A stretch of 64,000 nucleotides of DNA from Diphasiastrum complanatum (GCA_029204225.1 CM055095.1:48747364-48811363); one strand, 5' to 3'; shown: positions 11,883 to 24,122, counted from the first letter of the stretch. The notes: generated from the letters alone by a model not told the origin. Translations and numbers: made by a program.

Positions 11883-12390
11883 CAGAAAATTCACATTAGC
11901 AAAGATGTGATTTTTCATGAAACACATAGATTTGACAAAGATGACCATACCAAACATGACAGTGGCATTAAGAGGCTTCCTATGATCCAAGAAGAGGATG
12001 AGGATGGTACTCCACAGGAAATCGAGCATAAGGATCAAGTCCATGAAGAGGAACATAATCGAACTCCACTCATTTATGAGTCAAGGGAGAGATATTTTTC
12101 AATTGATGCTATAAAGGAGAAACCTGTGAGAAGCAAGATATTATAATTGGGCACTCCTTGGGATACATACTCTCCAAGGAGTGTGTCACCCAAGTTGAAG
12201 GTTCCTAAATAGTATGTTGTGAAAGATGCGAGGATGAATCTACCAAGATCGAGCTCGCAAGGTGACGTGAGAAGATCAACGAGAGAGAGGTCAATCGTTA
12301 CCATGTGAATTATGCCTCATGAGTGATATCATGAAGTGTCAAGAGCCGACAACTTATGATGAGGCAAAGGACCTCATATATATAGTCTTA
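11883..12390 (+). mobile_element. Ty1/copia integrase-RT linker, 3' part of split element
   Basis: Continues the element broken at 9,060. QKIHISKDVIFHE aligns with NKIHISRDVIFDE at 36,200-36,230. An acidic linker follows, then near 12,310-12,350 MSDIMKCQEPTTYDEAKD, the start of RT. A stop codon at 12,144 and frameshifts interrupt it. Homology ends near 12,390, so the catalytic RT and RNase H are missing. Confidence 0.8.
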
Positions 12391-12469
12391 AGCCATTGAC
12401 TTTGCCTAGTGAAGTTAGCGAGAAATTGTCATGTCTTGATGAGAGTGATCCTGAATTGTCAACTTAAAT

Positions 12470-12730
12470 CTGTTTCAATTTGATCTTTAAAGAATTGGCT
12501 TTTTCTGGCACTTGCTGTTACTATGGCTGTGTCGAGTTGTCTTTCGAATCATTGACTGGAATAGTGTCAAGACTCAAACTTGATGCGATATCATGTATTG
12601 ATTCAACATTTGTAACTTTTTCCTTTCCCTTGAGATTCAGAAACAAATCTTCAAGAAAGATAATATCTCTACTAAAAGTAATCTTCTTAGTCACTGAATT
12701 GTAAGAATAACAAAAACAGTAGAACAAGAC
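12470..12730 (-). mobile_element. Ty1/copia linker fragment (minus)
   Basis: A minus-strand frame with NSVTKKITFSRDIIFLED, which is the copia motif D..TKK...SRDV.F.E located between integrase and RT. Only about 68 codons remain. It abuts the plus-strand copia fragment in opposite orientation. Confidence 0.65.
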
Positions 12731-15600
12731 AAGTCATGTGTCAAATTGTCAAAAGCAGTATGTATTGCCGAATGATAAAAAATAAATCTATTGTCTCCTC
12801 TGATTATACTATAATAATGGCGCTTCTAATTCTACTATAAATTTCGCTCTTACACAAGATGTAATCATGATAGCTTACTAATGATTAGTCTATGACTATG
12901 GCAGAATAGAGAGGAGAAGTAGAATGAATACTCTTGATGAACAAATTGAAGAACAACTACTGAACTTGTTGTTGTTAAAATGAATTGATCTAATGATCTA
13001 TTATAGTTGTTGATGGCACAGCCCTAACAGAATGCGTCGTTATCACCTGGTAGCTGCCCGTGGAGCTATGGGATTGGACCTGAAATATTAGTGGATAAGA
13101 CTCCACTATCCAATCTGCTTCAGTCATTGTGTATTTCTGTAAACGGTCTCGATACTTTTGACGCCTTGGTCATACTACTTAATTACAATCTAGCCTATAA
13201 TACTCATTGCTATAAAGAAATTTCCTTGGCCAAGTAGTTATGAAAATGAGATATTTGTCACACATCACCCTAATTGGCCCTTTACAACAAGTTATTATTG
13301 GATTTCCAAGTCTCTTGAATTTGAAACAAAAAATGGTAATCTATGATCATAAGTCCTCTATAAATGAGTCACTTCTGAAATGTTACGTTGAATACTGTGG
13401 TTAACGTCCAGAGCAAATAAACTTTGGATTAGCATCAGGTAGATGTGCAAGACTTGGAAATTGATCTACTATTCCACTGATTTATGATGTTTCCTAGTTT
13501 CAACTCCCTGAGGAGTTTTTGTTACAAATGTTGAGTGACAATTGTAGCAAGCACTCTATAGGATTCCCAATTATTTAGTTAAAAGTTGTGTTGATGATTT
13601 TGTGATTTCAGTAGGAGTAGAATTAGTTTAATTCTCTGTTCTTTGAGTAGAGTAGATAAGGAATAATCTGCAATCTATAAAACTAAAGAAAGAACTGAAG
13701 CAGTTTGTAGAGCAGTAGGAAATCGAGTTCCTGACAGGTCCTAAATCCAAGTTGAGCATCCATTGTCAATTAAGGATCGAAATCAGGCCATAGTTGTGCC
13801 TCTGACAGGTGGGTACAACATCACTATACTACCATTGTTCTGCAGAGAATAGACTAGAATCCATAGCAGAGTTGTTTATCAAATCCGATTATGTTTCAAA
13901 CAGTAGCTGGTTAAATACTCTTAGAATATTCGAGTCTCAACTAATTGAATAGTAGCAATTGAAGATAATATAAGCAAACGTTGAGAAGTAGAGTCGCTAG
14001 CTGAGAGATTCCGTAGCAAACCATGGAGAATCGATGCTAGTAGAGGTACAAATTCCTGAGCAAACATGGAGAGATGCTTCATCAACAAAGAGAAGATCAA
14101 AGCCACTAGCAGAATCATCTGGAGAAGTAGGTATCTTCTTGTGTTGATTTGCACTTTGATCCATATTCAAGAAACTCTTGGAATTGACTTCTGAAAATGG
14201 ATGATGGAGTAGATTAGAATATGATAATTTACTTTGTTTTGAACAAAAGTGAAAGAATCTATCCAGTAGTGAGGATCTATGGTGGCTAGACGAAAATCTT
14301 GGGGAGAATGTAGGTGGGAAATCAAACCAAACTTTAACTTATGTACATACAAGGTTATTAATGTTTTTTTATTCTTAGCACATAGACCACTTTTGTGAAA
14401 TTTAAGAGAATGCCATGGCCATTACATTGAGGACTTCCATTTTCCCACCGAAAGTGACTACAAGATTTCCATGCCCTAGAAATTTGAGTTTAAGAATATT
14501 AACATTATGATTACAATAGTTTCTTAACATTTGCAATGTATAGAACTTTACCAATGAAAAAAAAACTTGATGCTTTCCATTGAGTGAATTGGACCTAGCA
14601 TATTTGCATTCAAGAATAAATAGGACTTCGAATGTCATGCACATGGGATTGAAGGCTTTGGAGGTGCTGAACAACAAATTTCCACAAAATCATTGGAATT
14701 TTTTGTTTGGAGCAACAAGTTAATGAAGGATCCGCACAACGTTGGATGGTTGTTGAGGTGCGTACAAAAAAGTCAAACTTCAATAAGATAGAAGTTGGTT
14801 GAAGTTCTATAGTAAATGTTGAAAACACTTGCCAAGTTGAGATTAAAGCAAGGAGCAAGCTTTTCCTATCCAAATCAACAAAAGAGGACAAGATATATTG
14901 TATTCTTAGCTCAAAAGACACTAGGTTGGGACCCTGATATATGAGTCTTTGCTTATTGTCCTTTTCGTCAAAGATATCGTGATAGTTTTTTCGATTCAAT
15001 TGATTCATTTTGAATGGAGGGTGCACACATTGTCTTTAAAGCTAAATCTATCGGAAATGTTTCACACATTGAAAAATGGAATTTTGTATCTTCTCAATTT
15101 CATGCTTGTTAGGTTATTCTCACTTTAGTATGTGCTTTGTTCTAAATGATATATGTAATTTTCCACATTTTGGCCCCGCCAAAGCTTCATTCATGAGCAT
15201 ATCAAATTATGCAATGATAACATGTTAGGTTGAATTCCCCTCCACCCATGTGTCTTAGAAGTTAGCCACAACTATTCTTCATGCTTTGTGTTCCTCCAAG
15301 TACAACACTCCCTCCCAAAACTATATAGTACAAATTCAAATTTTGTCCTATAATGTGTTAATGCCATGCTCCCCCTTTCAAACCTGTACAATACAAATTC
15401 AAATTTTGTACTATGATGTAGAAATGCATTGGGCCCATTGTGCTTTGTAAATGTTAATTCTTTGTACATATTTGACTTGGCAATGTAATTCATCATCGTA
15501 ATTGATGTTTGGGCTTGTAGCAGATAGGTGTCCCATTTTGATAGGCTCTGAACACAGATGTTCAGAGCCATAGCGCTTTGTTGAAGGGCTAGAAGGGCCA
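12731..15600. other. intergenic, LTR-like and unassigned sequence
   Basis: No recognised gene. 12,730-13,900 looks like LTR or leader sequence. Minus-strand frames at 13,921-14,154, 14,402-14,677 and 14,610-15,026 (up to 138 codons) carry no domain I know. At 15,320-15,420 a segment TACAAATTCAAATTTTGT occurs twice, about 63 bp apart, each copy being itself nearly palindromic. Confidence 0.45.
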
Positions 15601-15617
15601 AAACTTCAATTACGCCC

Positions 15618-15745
15618 GGTAGCGGGCTGTGAGCAGGCCTGCTACACTATGTAAAGGCAGCCTTCAACGCACCTCGCCGCAGGGCGGTTCGGTGCGTGAA
15701 GGCTGCCTGCTACACACGGTAGCTGGCCTGCTCACGCCCGCTACC
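15618..15745. repeat. 128-bp near-perfect foldback (hairpin)
   Basis: The left arm starts GGTAGCGGGCTGTGAGCAGG. The right arm ends CCTGCTCACGCCCGCTACC, its inverse with one extra base. Pairing continues inward (GGCAGCCTTCA.CGCACC with GGTGCGT.GAAGGCTGCC) to a short GC-rich centre near 15,680. An imperfect TGCTACAC / GTGTAGCAGG part gives small bulges. It is far GC-richer than its surroundings. It could be a foldback/MITE-like element or a structured-RNA precursor. No clear target duplication is visible. Confidence 0.85.
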
Positions 15746-16590
15746 TAGTCCATAAAAAACACAAAGGTGTTGGGTGGAGGAAAGGGACAATGTTTGTCAA
15801 CCATTTGCAAAGTGCAGATATGGATCACACTCTAATAATTTTTTTGGTTTTGTTTTGAAACCTCCAACTATTCACATTCTTAAAGATATTAGCTAGTGAA
15901 TAGAGCTCTTATATATAAAGTTAACAAATATGGCCGAGCAAAAGTCCATGAGTTTGGAGCATAAGGCTTTGAAATGTCATGGGAATAGTCATGAACAACT
16001 CTGTCCATCTCATCATTTTGGGATGGACTCGTAATATATATGCCAAGTCCATTCTCAAGAGTCCATCGGCAGCTCCTTCCTAGATGTCCATCGTTCACAT
16101 AAGATCTAGTTTAAAGCCTAGTCTTTGTTGTACAAACAACAACTCATCTCCAAATCTTAAGCTAATTTTGAGTGGATGGGCATAATCAAACTCGGACACA
16201 ATGGGGCCAAAGTGAGAGATTGCTATTATCTTGAGTGGGTAGCTAGCTACTAGCACTTATATCCAACTCATATACAGTGAACACTTGGGGGGCTCAAGTG
16301 AGAGATTGGCATCATATTGTTCAGTAGTATGCATTTGGCATTGCCCAATCAAAACCTTATAAACTTTTCAATCAAGTAGTTTTTAATGGTTTTGAGTCAT
16401 CCGGGGGGCAGGTCCTAAGGAGGTGGACCACAAATTCAATATTTGTCTGCTCCTGGGCGTGTCAGAAACTAAGGGACAAACCCCCCGGACACCCAAGGAG
16501 CAAGTACTCAGGTGAGTCAGGTGGCCCAAATGCAAAGGCCATTCTGACGGGTAGGAGAACCTTTCAAATTGACGTACATAAAGAGTGGAA
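15746..16590. other. intergenic, no gene seen
   Basis: No coding domain. AT-rich up to about 16,380, then GC-richer toward the ZF-HD promoter. Short frames such as 15,889-16,098 (minus) carry no recognisable features. Confidence 0.5.
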
Positions 16591-16794
16591 ATGACGGTTC
16601 AGAAAAAGCATATTTGCAGTAAAAATTTCATTGTGGGTGGCTGTACGCTTCTGCCTGCCCCTAGGCCCTACACACGGACTTCACGCACGCCTTATGTAAC
16701 AGTCCTCTGGGGCCCCGCCCTAGACCGAGTCCGGACCTGGCTGGAATCGCACCATTCAGATGCTACCACCTGTGAGATCTCGGCTTTGATATTC

Positions 16795-17210
16795 TTTATT
16801 GACACGTGGTGAGCATCCAAGTGTGGGAGGCCTATAATATAATTTGTGCCAGAAAGTGCTTTCCGTGGACTCTTCTGGACTCTGGACTAACCGGAGAGGT
16901 TCAAACCGCGGTTCAGATCTGATCACTCCCACAGCGACACCTGGTCACGACCCTCGCCAAAGACACCGTACATCTCTGCACCAGATTACTTGGATAGCCA
17001 CCACGCGTCAATTCTGCCACATGTGGACAACTGAACGGTGGATCATAAACACGTGGGCAGGATTAAAGTATCTCAGATGAGATCCAACGGTGCAGAAATT
17101 AGAAGGCGGGGTGGAGTCGCTCTCTGTCGTCTCATCGTTTCGACAGTTTTTTACTTTTCCTTCTTCTTCTTCTTCTTCTTCGTCGTCGTCGTCGTCGTCG
17201 TCTGTGTTTT
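16795..17210 (+). promoter_or_regulatory. probable promoter and 5' leader of the ZF-HD gene
   Basis: G-box cores CACGTG lie at 16,803-16,808 and 17,050-17,055, and a TATAATATAA stretch at about 16,830. Around 17,155-17,205 a (TTC)n(GTC)n tract begins, typical of pyrimidine-rich plant 5' leaders. GC content is above that of the neighbouring sequence. The transcription start cannot be fixed by eye. G-boxes are bound by bZIP and bHLH factors (general knowledge). Confidence 0.5.
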
Positions 17211-18210
17211 TTGTTCGCTAAATTGTTGCTCTACAAGTTTACTGGCTATTACTATTATGGCTATGGCATCCTGCCTTTCCTTCTATTTCCTCGTATTCCT
17301 TTTGTTTTATGTGTCCTCCTCTTCTTATTCTTCTTCTTCTTCTTGGTTGGTGGTGATGGCGGGCTTTGGCTTTGGCTTTTCCAAACTGGAAGTAATGCGC
17401 CTGCGCGAGAAGCCTTGTAGCTTCTTCTAAGGTGGGGCCGAGCTCCACTCCCAAGTTAGCTATCTTATTGTCTTTTTGCCTTTGAGAATGATCTGCTACT
17501 TCTGTGGCTAATTAACAAGCGCCACAGATTTTGTGTGGAATTTAAAATGGTGTTTTGTCTTAGTGTTAAGATATCTCATTTTGGCTTCAAACTTTGATTC
17601 ATTTGTTTATATAGCTCACGTTATGAGATGCTGTTTCTTACTATTACTTTATACAAATGCTGATTTCGTTATTTATAACTGATGGTATGGAATGCTGTTT
17701 CTTATTACGGAGCAGCCTGTTCATGATGGATTATTCTAGTTCTTTCTTGGTCGTACCTTTACTTTTAGAAACCGTATTTGCTTCCGTTTTCATTTACAGT
17801 CGGTAGCGCCGTTGTTTGATACAGTGTAAAACGTGATAATATGTTTACTTATGCTAAGTAGGATCTCATTATTCCCAATGAAGAAGCCGATCTGACGTCC
17901 AGAAACTTTTCAGTGTACTGTGTTTGGTCGGATCTGTGGTCCAGAACTATCTATACTATATCTGAAGCACGCATATCATTTGTTGCTCTCGTAAATTGCG
18001 AAACTTATTGTAACTTTTATGAATGTTCAAGCAGCAGGAAGTGGCTATAGTTCTTTGAGGGAAGTGCCACTAAAGCTTTCATCATATGTAGCTTTTACTT
18101 CAGTGTTAAACAAAGCTATGATAATATACAATATGTTACCCTGGAACCGTTTATAATCTTTACTGTATGATTTCGACAGAGTCAAAGGTGTAATATATTA
18201 CATAGCTGTC
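17155..18210 (+). promoter_or_regulatory. 5' UTR with probable intron, ZF-HD gene
   Basis: The sequence from the CT/GTC-rich leader (17,155-17,400) to the start codon has no long coding frame consistent with the gene. A donor-like AAG|GTGGGG occurs near 17,430. A good acceptor with a T-rich run (TGATTTCGACAG) lies at 18,169-18,180, 30 bp before the ATG. The T-rich, AU-rich 17,450-18,170 region reads like an intron. A leader intron is therefore likely; the exact donor is inferred. Confidence 0.45.
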
Positions 18211-18942
18211 ATGATGGGTTTAGGAAGCCACGAAGGTGATATTCCACTAGCAATTCCTGCAAACTACGCTGCTTCCATTCACGAATCGGCCATTGGCAAG
18301 CTTCAGTTTTTAAGCAGTCGCAATGGTAGATCTTTGGAAGACATCAAGCCGTTGGAAATAAAAGGCATCAAACTCAAATACAGAGAATGTCAGAAGAATC
18401 ACGCAGCTAATATTGGGGGGCACGCCCTTGATGGATGCGGAGAGTTTATGCCAAGCGGAGAGGAGGGCACCTTGGAAGCGCTGAAGTGTGCTGCCTGTGA
18501 CTGCCATCGCAATTTTCATCGAAGAGAAGTGGAAGGGGAGCTTTCCTGTGAGTGTCACCATGTTGAACACGATAAACGAAGAGCTTCATCGCCGATACTT
18601 CTACCCTACCCTGCACCTCTGGCGGTTTCATCTGCGTTAATTCCTTCCCGTATACCTCCTTCCATGACCATGGCCCTTAGCACCGGCGCTCAGGCAGAAT
18701 CGGATGATCAGGATGGCGGCTATTTCCGCTCTCCTTCTCTAAGGAAGCGTTTCAGAACCAAATTTTCAAGCGAACAGAAGGACAAAATGCTATCGTTTGC
18801 TGAGAAGCTGGGGTGGAAAATCCAAAAGCACGACGAGGCAGAGGTGCAGCAGTTTTGTGAAGAGACCGGTGTGAAACGCCATGTTTTGAAAGTTTGGATG
18901 CATAACAACAAGCATAATCCACCGGGAAAAAGACAAGAATGA
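18211..18942 (+). CDS. ZHD: ZF-HD (zinc finger-homeodomain) transcription factor
   Basis: An intact 243-codon single-exon gene. ZF-HD proteins are plant nuclear transcription factors that dimerise through the N-terminal zinc finger and bind ATTA-type sites through the homeodomain. The zinc-finger dimerisation domain spans about residues 54-106: [20 protein letters not shown], then CGEFMP, then [16 protein letters not shown], with all expected Cys and His present. A second Cys/His cluster (SCECHH) follows at 112-117. A Pro/Ser-rich linker covers 125-165. The homeodomain spans about 178-237: [16 protein letters not shown]...KVWMHNNKH, with the family's diagnostic VWMHNNKH recognition helix. The start at 18,211 (MMGLG) is the first ATG after a probable splice acceptor; the next in-frame ATG is adjacent. 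Intronless coding and about 240 residues are usual for the family. No frameshift, and composition is normal. Confidence 0.96.
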   Translation: MMGLGSHEGDIPLAIPANYAASIHESAIGKLQFLSSRNGRSLEDIKPLEIKGIKLKYRECQKNHAANIGGHALDGCGEFMPSGEEGTLEALKCAACDCHRNFHRREVEGELSCECHHVEHDKRRASSPILLPYPAPLAVSSALIPSRIPPSMTMALSTGAQAESDDQDGGYFRSPSLRKRFRTKFSSEQKDKMLSFAEKLGWKIQKHDEAEVQQFCEETGVKRHVLKVWMHNNKHNPPGKRQE

Positions 18943-19350
18943 TCACGATCCTTTGCTTTTCCGTAACATTGCAAGGGCTATCATAATCAGCTCCTCTTCC
19001 TTTAAGCATGTCTTGTTAGCTCTTGCCATCTGTCAAAGAAGCTTTTATGTTCAAAGAGCCCGCTGATTCATGTTGTGGACATTCAAGAGAGCAATGCGTC
19101 GCGTTCAGTCTCAAATTTGCTCTCTAGTTTATTGACAGTTAGAAATTATTTATTCAATAATTTCTTGGATGAGGACGCCTTGTCCCAATCTGAGAAGCTA
19201 TTATACAATTTCATTACACATTTGTCATTTGCTCTGGAAGCCAGTAAGTTGTTGATCGTGGTTGGAATATGTGCCACGATTTCATCTGGCATGGCTATTA
19301 TAATTGTAACCAATTCCAAGGTGAATCACTGTCGTATTACGTCTTTTTGA
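18943..19350 (+). other. 3' region of ZF-HD gene with a 92-codon open frame
   Basis: Immediately downstream of the ZF-HD stop codon. A plus-strand frame from about 19,075 to 19,350 has no ATG at its start. It encodes a polar segment, then a hydrophobic stretch LLIVVGICATISSGMAIIIV (a possible membrane helix). I do not recognise it. It may simply be 3' UTR, or an exon of an unrelated gene. No clear polyadenylation signal settles this. Confidence 0.3.
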
Positions 19351-22211
19351 TGAACGCAGTTCAATTTCTATTCCTATGTCTGATAATGTGATTCATCAGT
19401 TTAGGGCGATGTTCAATTCGTTTCATTTTTTCTATCTGCCTACTAGATCAAGTATAATGTCAACTGCATTAGATTGTCAGCATGTAAGGAAGCATATCTA
19501 TGGACGTGCCTTTGTATAATACTATAATCCAAGGTGAATCCATCTGATCGTCCTTCAAGACTAGCTTCCTCCATGGAATGGCTAGAGAAGATGTTACTCC
19601 CGATTCATATTCTCATGAATAATTGATGATCTTTGGACATTAGAGGAACAAGCTGGATAGCTACTGAAATAAGCAGATTTCATAAGATGAACATGGTCAT
19701 TGGTTTTTAAGGAACCTCAGCTAAGGGGTTTTCACTAGGATTGTCTCATTAAAAGGTTTTCTTTATCTTATGATTGTGTGGCTACTTTCTTCCAAAGCTA
19801 GTTCGGAAAATTACCACTCTCACGTAAGAGATTTTTTTTTTCTTTGTTGAAGCAGGTGCATATCATAAAATCAAAACGTATAGTACATCAAAAGGAAAAA
19901 AGCTTCTCTGCCATGCAAGGGATTAAGCTCTCTTGTCTGCAATAATCTTCCTAAGCTGTCGTAAACCTAAACTTACTCAACCACGAGGGTTGCCTATGTA
20001 AAGTGTTCTCTAGATCTTGAATGAAATAGACATCCTGCCTGGCCATCATACAATATGTAGTGTCAGCGCTGTCCCCGATACTCGTAAGTATGTGATTTCC
20101 TTTGAATGCTAAAGTAAAAGAGCGACGAACCAGCCAAAGCATGAAGATAAATAAGCCCGTTGTGTGTTCAACGGTGAAAAGCTTCTGTGAACATCCAAGG
20201 AAAAGTGCTTGTTCAACGTAAACTGTGGTGTATCAATGAACAACATGAGGTATGATATATCATATAGCTAACGTAGAATGACCTAGAGTTTCAGGACCAA
20301 GATGTTGTCATCAAGGTGTCCACGGCCTCCTTGATGTGGGCCCGCAACGTGTTGGAGGCTGCTTGCAGAGCCAGCCTCTATACAGGTCGCATATCCAGTT
20401 AGGTGAATATCTTGAGCATGTGGCCATGTCTGGTGGGGTTACTTTCCCCAGGCATCAACAAGTGCTTTGGCGAAACTGCCCTCCGGCAACTTAATGTTGT
20501 AACTTGTGAGCATTCGACTTCAGCTCCTTGAGCTCCTTCAGTTCAATCGATCCACCCTTCTCGATTGATTCAAATCTGCAGCAAACCTTTCTCCGTTTCT
20601 GTAGCAGATTTGGAGCACTCCTCTAATTCGTGTCTGGAGCACTTTCATTGGATACTGGAGCGGATTGTAGAGCGCTTTCATTGGATTCTGAAGCTGTTTC
20701 ATGTAAAGTTGAATTTTTGTAAAGCTTATTCTCAGAAATTTTGTAATTTGTGCATAGGAAGAATCTCTGTAAAGCTTATTTTGAAAATTTTTGTACCATG
20801 TGCAAAGAAATATTCTTTCAAGGGGGGAGGTGATGATTGGTAGTTATTCACGGATTGTCTTTTGAGCGGATTTGGAGCTTTTGGCTTTTGCTTTGTGTTT
20901 TGCTCTTAGTTTTTTATGATCATCTTTTGGGAGATATGGAGTTCCTATCAACAAGGGTTTTTTCTTTGTGGATTGCTTATATGCTGGTTTGGAGCTCTCT
21001 CGCATAGATTTTGGAACAGTTTTTTGAGGATTTTCAAGTTTCGTTAGATACTGCCGTGGTTTTGTGTGAAGTTTTAGCTTTCTCAGCTAATTACCAAAAA
21101 AATGTAATTGCGTAAGGTTTGCCGCTTGGCAGATTTTCAAGAGTGCAGTGATTATCTTCGTTGTCCTGGAAAGTAGACTGTTTATTGAAGGACTGTACAC
21201 ATTTTGCTAGGGAATCAGATTTTAGGTTAAAAAGATGACAATCTCTTTAATGGTTGACTTAGAGAGAATTTCAATGCAACACAGTACTTTGCTTTGTAAC
21301 ATATATGGACACAATGAATATTGATGATGTTGGTTTTCCTATGAAAACAGCTGTCCTACATTGTGTATATTGTTAGGCCTTAATGCCAGGATTAGGGATT
21401 GTTTCAATTGAGCATACTGAACCTTATTCTTTCATGTGACAAAATTTCTCAGTCGTTTTGGTTTATTATTTGCTTTTGCTATTTTCCACATTATGTCTAG
21501 GCATACCTTAATGCTTTGCTTTTAGATGAATTGAATGCAGCATAGTATACCTTGTTCATTGATGCAATGAAAATTCATTATGCTCTTTGTTGTTGCTTTG
21601 CATATGTTTTAGATTATGTAGGTGATGTGAGGGTCACTGTTTCTTTTAGTTGATGTCAAATTCTTTGTGATGTCTGATAATGTTACACTCATAATACTAG
21701 TCATCTCAAGTTGAGTTAGTATTATTAGACATTTTTGCCTATAAATTTCTCTCTTCGTTGTACATGCAAATCCTATTATCTCTACGCATCTCCATCTTCA
21801 TTTAGCCATCTGAAAATGTACTTTTAATTTGCTCCAACTATATCTATAGATAATCCAACATTTGATTTATGTTTTTGCTTGTTGCTGCATAGTGGCACTC
21901 CCTCTCCCACCATATGCATATTGGTTGATGCTCAATATTTGGAAAATTTGCTTTGTCATTCAATACATGAGAGACCTTGATAGTTTGATAATGAATTTCC
22001 TTCATTGCCATCCCATTTGAGTAGGCAACAAAGGAGATTCATCATCAAACTAATAAAATGGATCTAATTTCGAAATCAATCTCTCTTGAAATTTTTCTAT
22101 CTTATTTTTCTATTCCAAAATCCTAACCATAAAAATTCTCTAACATTAAATACGATGCATGTATCACCTACTTCTCTATCACCTTGTGAAATGTGTCACC
22201 ATTTGTGAGAA

Positions 22212-22257
<46 letters not shown>

Positions 22258-22600
22258 TGGCCTCTCTACTCTCTCTCTCATGGACTCTCTACTACATGCA
22301 TATTTCTCTGTATTATACTTTGGTAAGCAATAAACTATAAGACTCCTATGAAACCATGTTGGTTTTTGCCTCACCTAGTTACATAAACCCTCTTTTACCT
22401 TACACATTCTAAGGGGCCTTTTCAAAATTTGTGAAGAGTTGCTTAACAAGTTTCCTTTACACGATGGAGATTGCTACACTTGTTAAGGGTTGTAATCTAA
22501 CGGTATGCAACCTTGCTAGCTTAGTGCTCAAAGATTATCTCATTAAATTATAAGAAGGTGATTGCCTTTGTTCCATCCTCTTGAAGTCTCTTGCTCTCTC
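19351..22600. other. long intergenic stretch, no gene seen
   Basis: AT-rich DNA with no recognisable domain on either strand. 20,290-20,470 is locally GC-richer, and 20,580-20,720 shows a weak repeat of ATTTGGAGC / GGAGCACTTTCATTGGAT-like units. A (CT)n run lies at 22,213-22,253. Short frames at 19,951-20,142 and 20,565-20,843 look like chance. Confidence 0.45.
22213..22253. repeat. (CT)n microsatellite
   Basis: About 20 CT units, followed by further short CTCTCT runs to about 22,280. Confidence 0.95.
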
Positions 22601-22629
22601 CTCTCTTTGCTCTCCCTATTGCGACACAA

Positions 22630-22870
22630 TGACTCAAGCATGTTGTGTCAGAGTTGAATGCTACAGTCACTACTCTTCGGGGATCAAACCAAGAAATGTT
22701 AGAATCCATGGAAAAGTTGCGATCTGAGAGTTTAAAATCTGTTGTTGATATAAAAGTTATCAAAAAGGCAATGATGAAGAGGAAAACAAAGAGAGTACCA
22801 ATGAAGAATATTGATGACTTATCTACACATAGCGGCAATCAGAAAAAAAGAATTCGAGCATTTAGGTATG
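22630..22870 (+). pseudogene. possible exon, unrecognised coiled-coil-like protein
   Basis: An open frame reads SELNATVTTLRGSNQEMLES, then a Lys-rich stretch, then HSGNQKKRIRAF, and ends at a good donor AG|GTATGTTT near 22,866. Its heptad-like Leu spacing suggests a short coiled coil. It could be an exon of a decayed transposon gene. No family recognised. Confidence 0.25.
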
Positions 22871-22904
22871 TTTTCTTATAAACTGTTTATTTGATTTGTA
22901 TTTG

Positions 22905-23144
22905 TCATTTAAGTTTGATTTGCAATTGATAACATGCATTATTAATTAATTGAGCATAAGTTGAGAATAGAAAAAATGAAAATTTGCATATGGCATAACG
23001 TACCTTTACACCATTTCGTTCTGGGCTGAATTTCATAACATGTCCAGGCTGACCACAATAGAAACAAACATTGGTCCTTCTAGCCTTTTTCCGAGACAAC
23101 TTTTTCTTTTGTCTAAAATCAAATGCAGCTTTCCACGAACTCAA
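22905..23144 (-). mobile_element. retroelement zinc-knuckle fragment (minus)
   Basis: A minus-strand frame begins MSSWKAAFDFRQKKKLSRKK and contains NVCFYCGQPGHVMKFSPE. This is a CCHC zinc knuckle (C-X2-C-X4-H-X4-C) in which the last Cys is replaced by Ser. The short basic N-terminal region fits a gag tail. Without neighbouring domains the superfamily is unclear. Confidence 0.6.
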
Positions 23145-24120
23145 AGCCCAAGATCAAGAGTAGGATTGTTCGAGACCCACCATTTTGTACAAAAGATATT
23201 AATGACTTTTATTTTTAGCATGCAAGTATGAATAGATGCTCTTGAAACCAATGAGCAAATTTACAATAATAGCATATCTAAATGATAAAATAGTCAAACA
23301 AAGAGTTAGCATGGAGGGTTTAAGCCAATGAATGTTGGTTAAATCCCTAAACTACACAAACAAATAACTATACTTGTTTAGTTGAAATGCACAAAAATAA
23401 TACATAGACGTTGATGGAGTTTCATATACATGATGGTAGTGATAAGAGCAGATTTGGCTGCATGTGCATAAACCTATCATTATTTTTTCTTAACATATTT
23501 TCGATGAAGAAATTGATGTTTTGAAAAATAAAATGGGTGTAAAAATATATATATAATGTTCAAAGAATAGGATAACTTGCGACAAAGTCTAAAAAAGTGT
23601 TGCAAGAAATAAAGGCTTGACACTTATAAATTGGTTTGTTTCATATGAAGCAAAAAATATATCTAACATAAATATGCTAATATTGTTATTGCTAAAGTTC
23701 AAAGTGCTGCAAGAAATAAAGACTAGAGACCTATTGATTGGTATTATTTCTATGAAGCAAAGCATAGCACTAAACAAAGAACTACACGATCTTCATTTTT
23801 TGGGGCAAAAAATGCTCAAGTAGAGGGAGTGTCATGTGTTGCATGTAATTAGCCCATGAGGTCACTAAATGCAATGCTAAATATAGCCATGGAGCTAATT
23901 AGACTAGATTTAGTCAATAGGACTGTTAATAAAGTGGCTCGAACAACCTCACTACGTTTGTAAATAGCGATATTGTAATAATGGTTCTAAGGCCCAATTT
24001 AGATAAATAAGGCCCATTGATCAATGGTGTGCTAGCTAGTATATGATTGATTGACATTGTCCAATTGCTCGTCTTTTCTTTTTGATTCGAGGAAGTAGCA
24101 CCATTCTTGTTTCTAGACAT
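23145..24120. other. intergenic, no gene seen
   Basis: AT-rich. A short duplicated segment is present: GTTGCAAGAAATAAAGGCTT near 23,600 and a related GCTGCAAGAAATAAAGACTA near 23,706, both followed by a similar ATTGGT...TATGAAGCAAA stretch. This is a tandem repeat with a period near 105 bp. Confidence 0.5.
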
Positions 24121-24122
24121 TT

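Noticed and set aside
17038-17430. 130-codon plus-strand frame with runs of Phe, Val and Ser near the ZF-HD gene.
   Set aside because: It is generated by the (TTC)n(GTC)n leader tract and TCT-rich sequence; better explained as 5' UTR.
18310-19009. Minus-strand frames of 61-86 codons over the ZF-HD gene.
   Set aside because: Antisense shadows of a well-supported coding sequence.
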